64,000 bases of DNA, taken from Corella eumyota (taxonomy: Eukaryota; Chordata; Ascidiacea; Phlebobranchia; Corellidae). The stretch lies in the NCBI GenBank assembly GCA_963082875.1, contig OY720098.1, positions 18,724,001 through 18,788,000 on the forward strand, written 5' to 3'. The notes under the pieces were generated by a model. It was given only the letters and a program-made list of their open reading frames with translations. It searched no databases and was not told where the DNA came from. Every line of letters begins with the position of its first letter. The stretch's first letter is position 1. Position numbers and translations under genes: made by a program. Positions 49,701 to 61,700 of this stretch are shown here, one piece after another.

Positions 49701-52700
49701 GTAACATCTTTGATAAAAAAACAGTCGATGCTACCCTGTGTTAAGATTGGAAAGTTGGTCTTTTTAAATCAAAAATTTATAAATAATCTAAAAAATGATA
49801 TGTTCACCAATTGATTTAATTTCTTTTTTTACAGGAAAACGAGTTGTTGGTGTTAACTAGTGATCATGGTATGGGAGTTGGAGGAAGTCATGGGGGAACC
49901 ACCCATCCAGAGACTCACACCCCCCTTGTGTTTTTAAGCCCCAGTATTAGGCAAGAAACAAACAGGTAAGTTTATAAAAAAATTATGTTTTTTAACCTGG
50001 TTATTAAATTGACTGTTTGGTCTGGTATTTAAATATAATTGGTGTTTTTGGTCTGGTATTTAAATATGATTGGTGTTCACATTTTTTTTTTTTTTTTTGC
50101 ATTTTTTAAGGATTAGATTCTTGGTTATCACTTTGTTTTATTTTAATTGTTAATGTTAGATCACCAACTTTACATTTTAAACAAAAAAGATCCTATTTAA
50201 TACATTTAGTTTAATTAGCTTTGACTTTGCAGCAATGAAAATTGAACATAATATATTTAGCTACATGACAGCCATGAGAATCAAACTTAGTACTTCTTTT
50301 TAAAGATACACGTTGCATCATTTTATTTTTTTGGCAATATTTAAGTATGCATTTTTATTGCCAGGTTAAAGGAAGATTTACCTGTTGTAGAACAAGTGGA
50401 TTTTGCCTCAACTGTATCTATATTAATGGGAATTCCAATACCATCTAACTCAATTGGAAAACTTATTTATGATGCTCTAAATGTAAGTAGTAAAAAAGCT
50501 TTTTTTAAAAAGATAAAGTTTTTAACTAGCAAATGGTTAAGGACCTTTTTTAATTACCAGTTATGTTTTTATTATTGTTTAATGATCCTTTCATGTTTAT
50601 TAATTTTTTTTAAAGATTTTGTCTAAAGAAGACAAACTGCATAGTTTACAATACAACTGCCAACAACTACTAAGTGTTGCTTCGTTATCAAGCAAGTTTG
50701 TTCATCTGCTAGATGGCAGTAAAGATAGCCCTTTATCAAACTATAGGTAAGTCCTTAATAGCTGTGCGGTAGTGTTGCAAACTGTTTAAGTCATTGAATT
50801 AGGAGTCTAAATAGTTTATATTTAATATTATAATCATTATTTGATTGGTAAAGGCAATTTAAAATAACTTTTTGTACATGTGCTATATTGGAATATTTTT
50901 TGTCTGTTTTTTTCTGATAGGGTCATTTGATGCCATCAGCTTTTTAAACTATATATATTTATTAAATAATTTTTTTCTTGTATTTTTTTAATACATATCA
51001 TAATATACAAAAATGAAATAACAAAATAAATCACATAAAAATCAAGATAAATTTGAATCAAAATATAAAATTTTACAAATCATTAAATTTGAATCAAAAT
51101 ATAAAATTTACAAATCATTATAATAGCAATTGTATTCCTAAAACATAAAAAACACATCAAGACAGCTAAAAGCTTGTAATATAAAACTCTGATACTGTAT
51201 CGAAACTACTTTCTTCTGATTCTGTGTTGAAACTATTTTCTTCCGACACTGGGTTTGATTCATTTTGTTCGTTGTCAAGTTTTTTGAAACTAAGTAGTTG
51301 TGGTGCTCCGCTGTTTAAGTTTTTGAGTCTTGAGGTATATTGCGCGTCTTGATATGCAGATTGTGGGTTCAATTCTTCCTGCAGCCCTGCTTGTGGTACA
51401 TCTCTTGCCGTTGTGTGAATTTCTTCTTCTGTGCGGAAAACGTCATTTCTGTCTTGGTTGTTTGTAACGATATACATTTTGAAATCATTTGGACTTTGAC
51501 GATTTCTTTTTTTTTTTCTACTGCAAAAAAATGACACAAGGAAAACAGCAAATAGTAAAAAGAGACCTGCTACAATGCTGCTTACTAATATTTTACTGAA
51601 ACTGCTGGGCTGTGTGTTGTAGTTTTGTAAAGTTATTTTGGGGTAATTTTGCTGTGTACTAAAGAGATGGTTTGTTGAACTTTTGGTTGTTGCGGTTGTT
51701 GCCATATTTTTGGTGGTTGTGGTCGCTATTGTAGATATGGTTGTTTTTGCAGCTATATCTCTAGTGGTTGGTATCAATGTCGTAGAAATGGTTGTATTTT
51801 CAGCCATCTTTTTGGTGGTTGCTGTTGTGGTTGTTGCCATCTTTTTGGTGGTTGATGTTAAACTTTTGGTTGTTGCTGTACTTATGGTGTTTGATGTTCT
51901 AGGTTTGGTTGTTGTTTCTGGTATGCTGTTGACTGTGGTTTTTAGTTTGGAAATACCCGTACTAGTAGTTGGATTGGAGAAGGTGTCATTCTGAGATTTG
52001 ATTTTATTTGATTTAAAACACAAGACCGGTAGCTGAGCATTTTCATCATAAATATAAAATTTTTCTGTTTCAGCATTTAAAGCTAAGGTTCGGGTATAGC
52101 TGGAAATAGTATTGTTTGCTTGAATAAGATTAAGAAACCACTTTTGGGGTTTCTTATTATCCCATAATCGTTCATTGTTACTATAATCAAACTTGTATCT
52201 TATTCTGTAATATTTCTTTTCTTTCAATTCAGTACATTTCTTAAATTCTTCAACAATTTTCTCAAGTAAAGTTTGCTTCCTTATAACAGCTAGCTTAGAG
52301 TTTTTACTCTTACACAACGATATTGCATCAATATAGTTTTTATTTCCTGCGATAAACATTCCTTCACCATTTTGCGTTTGAAATTCACACATTATGTTCG
52401 TTTCTTTTGTTTCAGTATTGCCAAACTCTCAGTTGTTTTATTTTGGGTATGGCCAGCTTTGTAAAATATTTTGGTTTATATAGAAAAATTGTTGTAAAAA
52501 AAAAGATTAAAAAAAAAAGATAAAAAAAAGAAAATACCATCATTGAACTTCTTATAATCAATGACAAGTTGTGTTACTCAATTATAAACTCATTGTTAAT
52601 TTTTATTTTTTAATTGCGTTTCAATGTTTTGTTTCCGTCATGCACAATCTTACAATAAGAAGGAAAGATATTTAAGCTACTTCCTTAACAATCATTTTTT

Positions 52701-55700
52701 TGTCGTTTTGACACAATTTTTAATATTAAAAAATATTATAAAAATATAATTTTATACCCTTTATCAAACTATAGGTAAGTCCTTAATAGCTGTCCGGTAG
52801 TGTTGCATACTGTTTAAGTAATTGAATTAGGAGTCTAAATAGTTTATATATAATATTATAATCATTATTTGATTGGTAAAGGCAATTTAAAATAACTTTT
52901 TGTACATGTGCTATATTGGAATATTTTTTGTCTGTTTTTTTCTGATAGGGTCATTTGTTGCCATCAGCTTGTAGAAACTATATATATTTATTAAATAAGT
53001 TTTTTTCTTGTATTTCTTTAATACATATCATAATATACAAAAATGAAATAAAAAAATAAATCACATAATAATCAAGATAAATTCGAATCAAAATTTACAA
53101 ATTATTATAATAGCCATTGTATTCCTAAAACATAAAAAACACATCAAGATAGCCAAAAGTTTGTAATATACAACTTAGCATTTATACCAAGATAAAACAA
53201 AGAATTTATTTCTTTTTGTGAACAACTGCATAGACATCGCCAGTCTCTGATGCTGTATCGAAACTATTTTCTTCTGATTCTGTGTTGAAACTATTTTCTT
53301 CCGACACTAGGTTTGATTTATTTTGTTCGTTGTCAAGTTTTTTGAAACTAAGTAGTTGTGGTGCTCCGCTGTATAAGTTTTCGAGTCTTGAGGCATATTG
53401 CGCATCTTGATATGCAGATTGTGGGTTTAATTCTTCCTGCAGCCCTGCTTGTGGCACTTCTCTTGCCATGCTGTATATGTTTTCTTCTGTGCGGATAATG
53501 TCATTCCTGTCCTGGTTGTTTGTAACGATATTCATTTCGAAATCATTTGGACTTCGACGATTTCTCTTTTTTTTTCTACTGCAAAAAAATGACACAAGAA
53601 AAACAGTAAATAGTAAAAAGAGACCTGCTGCTATGCTGCCGACTAATATTGTACTTAAAATGCTGGGCTGTGTGTTGTAGTTCTGTGAAGTTATCTCTGG
53701 GTAATTTTGCTGTGTACTAAGGAGATGGTTTGTTGTTGTATTGAAAGTTAATGGAGTTCGACCTCCAGTTGTTTGTTGAATTTTTGTCACTTTTTCTGTT
53801 GTAGGATTTGGGGTTATTTTTCGGGTTGATGTTGGACTGTTTGCTGTTGTAGTCATTGCAATATTTTTGGTTTGTGACTTTGTTGTATATATGGCTGGAC
53901 TTGTATCCATCTTTTTGGTGGTTTGAGTTGAACTTGTGGTTGTTGCCATATTTTTGGTGGTTGTTGTCACTATTGTAGATATAGTTGTTTTTGCAGCTAT
54001 ATCTCTAGTGGTTGGTATCAATGTCGTAAAAATGGTTGTATTTTCAGCCATCTTTTTGGTGGTTGCTGTTGTGGTTGTTGCCATCTTTTTGGTGGTTAAT
54101 GTTGGGGTTGTTGCCATCTTTTTGGTGGTTGATGTTAAACTTTTGGTTGTTGCTATACTTATGGTGTTTGATGTTCTAGGTTTGGTTGTTGTTTCTGGTA
54201 TGCTGTTGACTGTGGTTTTTAGTTTGGAAATACCCGTACTAGTAGTTGGATTGGAGAAGGTGTCATTCTGAGATTTGATTTTATTTGATTTAAAACACAA
54301 GACCGGTAGCTGAGTATTTGCATCATAAATATAAAATTTTTCTGTTTCAGCATTTAAAGCTAAGGTTCTGGTATAGCTGGAAATAATATTGTTTGCTTGA
54401 ATAAGATTAAGAAACCACTTTTGGGGTTTCTTATTATCCCATAATCGTTCATTGTTACTATAATCAAACTTGTATCTTATTCTGTAGTATTTCTTATCTT
54501 TTAATTCAGTGCATTTCTTAAATTTTTCAACAATTTTCTCAAGTAATATTTTCTTCTCTATAACCGCTAGCTTAGAGTTTTTATCCTCACACAACTCTAT
54601 TGCTTCATAATAGTTTTTATCTTCTGCGATAAACATTCCTTCACCATTTTGCGTTCGAAATTTGCACATTATGTTATCTTTCCTTTGTTTCAGTATTGCC
54701 GTACTCTTAGTTGTTTTATTTTGGGTATGGCCTGCTTTGTAAAATATTTTGGTTTATATAGAAAAATTGTTGAAAAAAAAAGATTAAAAAAAAAGAAAAT
54801 ACCATCATTGAATTTCTTACAATCAATGACAAGTTGTGTTACTCAATTATAAACTCATTGTTAATTTTTATTTTTTAATTGCGTTTCAATGTTTTGTTTC
54901 CGTCATGCACAATCTTACAATAAGAAGGAAAAGATATTTAAGCTACTTCCTTAACAATGTTTTTTTTGTCCTTTTGACACAATTTTTAACATTAAAAAAT
55001 ATTATAGAAATATAATTTTATACCCTTTATCAAACTATAGGTAAGTCTTTAATAGCTGTGCGGTAGTGTGGCAAACTGTTTAAGTCATTGAATTAGGAGT
55101 CTAAATAGTTTATATATAATATTATAATCTTTATTTGATTGGTAAAGGCAATTTAAAGTAACTTTTTGTACATGTTCTATATTGGAATATTTTTTGTTTG
55201 TTTTTTCTGATATGGTCATTTGTTGCCATCAGCTTTGTAGAAACTATATATATTTATTAAATAATTTTTTTCTTGTATTTTTTTAATACATATCATAATA
55301 TACAAAAATGAAATAACAAAATAAATCACATAATAATCAAGATAAATTTGAATCAAAATTTACAAATTATTATAATAGCAATTATATTCCTAAAACATAA
55401 AAAACACATCAAGACAGCTAAAAGTTTGTAATATACAACTTAGCATTTATACCAAGAAAAAACAAAGAACTTATTTTTTTTTGTGAACAACTGCATAGAC
55501 ATCGCCAGTCTCTGATGCTGTATCGAAACTACTTTCTTCTGATTCTGTGTTGAAACTATTTTCTTCCGACACTGGGTTTGATTTATGTTGTTCGTTGTCA
55601 AGTTTTTTGAAACTAAGTAGTTGTGGTGCTCCGCTGTATAAGTTTTCGAGTCTTGAGGCATATTGCGCATCTTGATATGCAGATTGTGGGTTCAATTCTT

Positions 55701-58700
55701 CCTGCAGCCCTGCTTGTGGCACTTCTCTTGCCATGCTGTAAATGTCTTCTTCTGTGCGGATAATGTCATTCCTGTCCTGGTTGTTTGTAACGATATTCAT
55801 TTCAAAATTATTTGGACTTTGACGATTTCTTTTTTTTTTTCTACTGCAAAAAAATGACACAAGAAAAACAGTAAATAGTAAAAAGAGACCTGCTGCTATG
55901 CTGCTTACTAAAATTGTACTTAAAATGCTGGGCTGTGTTTTGTAGTTTTGTGAAGTTATTTCTGGGTAATTTTGCTGTGTATTAAGGAGATGATTTGTTG
56001 TTGTATTGAAAGTTAATGGAGTTCGACCTCCGGTGGTTTGTTGAATTTTTGTCATTTTTTCTGTTGTAGGATTTGGGGTTATTTTTGTGGTTGGAGTTGA
56101 ACTTTTTGCTGTTGTAGTCATTGCAATATTTTTGGTATGTGGCTTTGTTGTTGTAGATATGGCTGTACTTGTATCCATCTTTTTGGTGGTTTGAGTTGAA
56201 CTTGTGGTTGTTGCCATATTTTTGGTGGTTGTTGTCGCTATTGTAGATTTGGTTGTTTTTGCAGCTATATCTCTAGTGGTTGGTATCAATGTTGTAGAAA
56301 TGGTTGTATTTTCAGCCATCTTTTTGGTGGTTGCTGTTGTGGTTGTTGCCATCTTTTTGGTGGTTGATGTTAAACTTTTGGTTGTTGCTATACTTATGGT
56401 GTTTGATGTTCTAGGTTTAGTTGTTGTTGCTGGGATGCTGTTGACTGTTATTCTTGATTTGGAAATATCAGTACTAGTAGTTGGATTGGAAGAAGTGTCA
56501 TTCTGGAATTTTATTTTATTTGATTTAAAACACAAGACCGGTAGCTCAGCATTTTCATCATAAATATCAAAGTTTTCAGCTTCAGCATTTAAAGCTAAGG
56601 TTTGGTTATAGCTGGTAATAATATTGTATGGTTGAGTAAGATTAAGAAACCACTCTTGGTTTTTCTTATTTTTCCACTCTCGTTTATTGTTACTAAAATC
56701 AAACTTGTATCTTATTCTGTAGTATTTCTTATCTTTCAATTCAGTACATTTCTTAAATTCTTCAACAATTTTTTCAAGTAAAGTTTGCTTCCTTATAACA
56801 GCTAGCTTAGAGTTTTTTTTCTTACACAACGATATTGCATCAATATAGTTTTTATTTCCTGCGATAAACATTCCTTCACCATTTTGCGTTCGAAATTCAC
56901 ACGTTATGTTATCTTTCCTTTGTTTCAGTATTGTCATACTCTTAGTTGTTTTATTTTGGGTATGGCCAGCTTTGTAAAATATTTTGGTTTATATAGAAAA
57001 ATTGTTGTAAAAAAAAAAAAAAATTTAAAAAAAGTTTTAAAAAAAAAAATACCATCATTGAATTTCTTACAATCAATGACCACTTGTGTTACTCAATTAT
57101 AAACTCATTGTTAATTTTTATTTTTTAATCGCGATTCAATGTTTTATTTCTGTCATGCACAATCTTACAATAAGAAGGAAAAGATATTTAAGCTACTTCC
57201 TTAACAATCATTTTTTTGTCGTTTTGACATTTTTTTTTTGTCCTTTTGACACAATTTTTAACATTAAAAAATATTATAAAAATGTAATTTTATAACAAAA
57301 TGTTTTACTAGTTTTGAGATTGTTTTATTTTTTAATTGGAAAGATACAATAAAGACTAACTTCGTTAAATATTTCGTTTTCTTTGTGTTAGTGTTTCTTG
57401 TGTCATTTCGTATTACTTTGCCTAAGCTAAGTTATATCGGCAGCGTGGTGTAGTGTTAGAACTCTTGCTACACCACACATGAGGTCGTGGGTTCAATCCC
57501 CAATGATTTCATGCTGTAGCGCCCTTGAGTAAGGCGCTATAAACGGTATGAACTCCGGCTGAGCCAGCACTTAATCAGCAGCATAATTACCGGGCAATTA
57601 TAGTCTCTATAATATTCCAAACTGCCACAGACAACTTGAGACTGGGTCGGGAGTAACTTATGTTACTCTATGTTTAAGTAGCGCATTCGACTTTCCCACA
57701 TCAAGGATAAAGATATAAACAAAAAAAAAAAAATTTGATCTTAATAAATGAAAAAAAAATTATTATGTTTTGTACAAAAATACAAATTTTGTTATGATAA
57801 TTTAATAGAAATTAATTTATTTTTTATATAAGGAATGGGATTCAGTTCCACAATGCTTTTTTGAACCCAGAAGATTTTCAGAAAAAGGATGATTTGTACA
57901 AAGCCGCAGAACACAACTATCTTGAATGCTCAAAAACTATTTCCAGTGAATTATCATCCAATTTAGCATCTTACAATTATGCAGAAATGGGCATGGGAAT
58001 TATTATTATGTGTTTGGTAAGTGTATTAAAGTATTAGATTTTTTTTTATTTAAATTTATTCTCAATGTGGAAAGGTTAACTTGATGACTTAAACATAGAG
58101 TAACATCAGTTACTTCGACCCAGTCTCGAGTTGGCTGTGGCAGTTTGGGATATTATATAGACCATAATTGCCCGGTAATTATGCTGCTGATTAAAAGCTG
58201 GCTCAGCAGGAGTTTATACCGTTTATAGCGCCTTACTCAAGGGCACTACAGCATGAGAGCAGTGGGGACCGAACCCATTAGCTCATGTAGTGTAGAAAGT
58301 GTTCTGGCTACTACACCAAGCTGTCAATTAGTTACATGACCCCCTGTTATAGAAAACCTTGAAAATTGCCTTTTTTTTCAAGTATTTATAACATGTTTCC
58401 GTTTGTTAGGTTTTCTTTACCTGAAATCCCTTTTTGAAATAACATAAAATACCTTAAAATAACCCAATTTAAAAAGTTTTAAAGTAAAGTAAGAAATTAA
58501 ATTGATTTTTAAATATTAATGTTTTAAAAAGGGTCAATAGTTTCATGTTTCCGTTTACATCATTTTTGTTAATATAAAAATAAAAAAACTTATTCAAAAA
58601 GGGTTGAATGGAGTTTGAATCTTTGTTATACGGTTTTTTATAAATTGAATTGCAAAATCACAATTAAACAAGTCTATTATGACATACAGATATATATTGT

Positions 58701-61700
58701 TAGCTACACAAATATTTTTTCTGTTCTTTTATATTTTAAAACTCTTTGTTTTTTTTAAATAGTGTTATAACTTATTGAATTACTCAGGAAATCATTGAAA
58801 TTCAAAGTTTAATAAATATGACGTATTTCCATTTTAGAGCCACTTCTAATTAACCTTTTAAATTAAAAAATTATAATAAGTTTGTTATTGTTTAATTTCA
58901 CATAAATTTTGTGTTTTTTAATATTTAATGAATAAAGTCCTAGTTTATTTGGTTCATTTTTTAAATAAAATAAACAATAATTAAATATTTTGAAACTGAG
59001 TTTATTAAAACATTAATATTAAGATGTAATATTTTTTTTTTGGTTTTCGCGCATTGATAAAAGTAAATAATAAATACGATATACAATTAACATTACAACA
59101 ATGCGACGAGAAAAAATGACAAAATCAATTTAATGATTTAAAACATGTCAAAAGTAATAATGTTTACACAAAGATTCTATAGTATATTATGGCATGGTCA
59201 CCAAACCCAAATATTTTATTTAAATTTAATGTTTTTTAATTTAATTTGCAATTTTGATTTTAAAATGTTAATAACAACTTAAAAATGAAAATTTTTTTAA
59301 ATTCCACATTTTTTTGTTTAATTCCTATTTTAACCATTTTGTAAAAACTTTTTTTTTTTATTCAATTTTAAAATATTTTAACAACTTTTTTTTTGCATAT
59401 AAATTTATCCTTGATGTGGGAAAGTCGAATGCGCGATTTAACCATAGAGTAGCATCAGTTACTCCGACCCAGTCTCAAGTTGCCTGAGGCAGTTTGTGAT
59501 ATTTTTGATTATAATTGCCCGATAATTATGCTGCTGATTAAGTACTGGCTCAGCAGGAGTTCATAACCGTTTATAGCGCCTTACTCAAGGGCGCTACAGC
59601 ATGAGAGCAGTGAGGATTGAACCCACGACCTCATGTGTGGTGTAGCAAGTGTTCTTACCACTACACCACGCTGCCGGTATTAAAAATGTGAATTTAAATT
59701 TCCAGGGTTTATGCGGAGTTCTATACTTTTTATTCAACTTCATTTTACAATCTCTTCATCAAAACAACTTCAGCTCAAAGCCTGGCACCAAAATGTTGAT
59801 TTTTATGGTCCTCGGATCATTCCTGCATCTCTCTTCACTTGCATCTAGTAGTTTTGTAGAAGAAGAACATCAAACTTGGTAATTTTTTTAGTTTTATTTA
59901 AATCGTTTTTATTTATTTAAATTCATTTTTCTATTTTTTTTAAAACATTTTTTGAAAATATTGTATTTAAAAATATAATAATATATATTTTTTTAATTAG
60001 AATGCTTAAGTTAGTTATTTTATTTTGATTTTCTATTTCTTGATAGCCCATCCTAAAGTCTGCATTTTAATCGTCATAATATGGTCACTATTTGCAACCA
60101 ATATTTGCCCTTGATAATTTACTCCAGCTCCAAAAGCAATAATTTTATTTACTTTGTGAGTTTGTAAATTGGACATACCTAAAAATATATTAATATGTAT
60201 ATGTCGAAAAGCTCTTTTATATATAAAATTTATTCTTAAATTTTTATATTATTTTAAGAGTGTGGTGTAGTGGTAAGAACACTTTACACCACACATGAGG
60301 TCTTGGGTTCAATCCCCACTGCTCTCATGCTGTAGCGCCCTTGAGTAAGGCACTATAAACGATATGAACTCTTGCTCAGCCAGCACCTAATCAGCAGCAT
60401 AATTATCGGGCAATTATATTCTTTATAATATCCCAAACTGCCACAGGCAACTCGAGACTGGGTCGGAGTAACTGATGTTAATGTATGTTTAGGTCGTGCA
60501 TTCGACCTTTCCACGTTGAAGATAAAGATATATACAAAAAAAGAGTAATGGAAATTTGTTTTTTTTAGGTATTTTCTAAGTATTTCTGCTCTTCTTGGTT
60601 TATGTGTCTTAAGTGCTCAGGCTGTCAATCAAATTGAGGATAGTCCAACAGCAACAAAAACTACCGGTAACAGTTTATATGATGCACAGATTAAAGCTGA
60701 CAAGGTTGGTGTTCGCTTGCGAAAAGAAACAGCATCGTGGAAATTATCTTACAACTCTGGTGGTGAAAATAAATCTGGAAACCCTGAAAATCTAAAAACA
60801 ATTCCTACAATAAAGAAAGGGCGTAAAACATATAGTGGAATATATAGAATGGTTGGGCTTGGTTTAATTATGTTAATCTTGCATCGTGTTTTAAGGAATT
60901 GGAACCAAACAGGAGTTAAGCATGCAGAAGATTCTGATATCGGTAACTTTTTTATTTTATTTTTTGTTTTTTTGTATGTATCTTTATCCTCGATGTGGGA
61001 AGGTTGAATGCGCGACTTAAACATAGAGTAACATCAGTTACTCCGAACCCAGTTTTGAGTTGCCTTTAACAGTTTGGGATATTATTGATTATAATTGCTT
61101 TTATGCTGCTGATTAGGTGCTAGCTTAGCAGGAGTTTATACCGTTTATAGTGCCTTACTCAAGGGTGCTACAGCATGAGGTTAGTGGGGATTGAACCCCT
61201 GACTTCATGTGGTGTTGCAAGTGTTCTTAACCACTCCACCATGCTTCACTTCTAGTATTTTGTGTTTTTGTTTACAGAGGATTGGTTGAATCAACCTGAC
61301 AACAAAACAGTCCTAACTTTGATCTCAATGTTCAGTTTGTTTGGAATTCTTTTTGTATTAGAATTACTATGCAGTGTGTTTGATATAGTAAGAACACTGT
61401 TATCAGCTTGTGCAATTGTTTATGTGTATTTGTATAGAGTACAAACTGGCTCTGTAGGATTTCAAGAAGGAAATGCAGCAAAGTAAGTATAAGAATTGCT
61501 AGTTTTTTTATTTATTTATTCTTAATGTGGGAAGGTAGACTTTACGGCCTAAACATAGAGTAACATTAGCTACCCCAACCCAGTTTTAAATTCTCTTTGA
61601 CAATTTGGAAAATTTTAGATTTTTTTTTGTATATATTTTTATCTTTGACGTGGGAAATTCGAATGTGCGACTTAAACATAGAGTAACATCGGTCACTCCG

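Larger units (their letters stand above)
50729..52756. repeat. Tandem segment copy 1 (PIGG exon 8 end plus intron with lectin-like gene)
   Basis: First of three head-to-tail copies. Begins with CCCTTTATCAAACTATAG, which here is the true end of PIGG exon 8, and ends AATTTTATA. About 2.0 kb; shorter than copies 2 and 3 mainly because its Thr-rich coding region is shorter. Confidence 0.9.
52757..55022. repeat. Tandem segment copy 2
   Basis: About 2.27 kb, strongly similar to copies 1 and 3 over its whole length including non-coding flanks. Starts with the 18-base exon 8 fragment and a GTAAGT donor; the junction with copy 1 is at AATTTTATA/CCCTTTATC. Confidence 0.92.
55023..57294. repeat. Tandem segment copy 3
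   Basis: About 2.27 kb. Starts with the same exon 8 fragment; its right boundary is where similarity ends after AATTTTATA at 57294. Confidence 0.92.

Noticed and set aside
51683-56563. Long Val-rich open frames on the plus strand opposite the three lectin-like genes
   Set aside because: They are the complement of Thr-codon repeats in the minus-strand stalks (ACN/AAN read backwards as GTN/TTN) and have no independent support.
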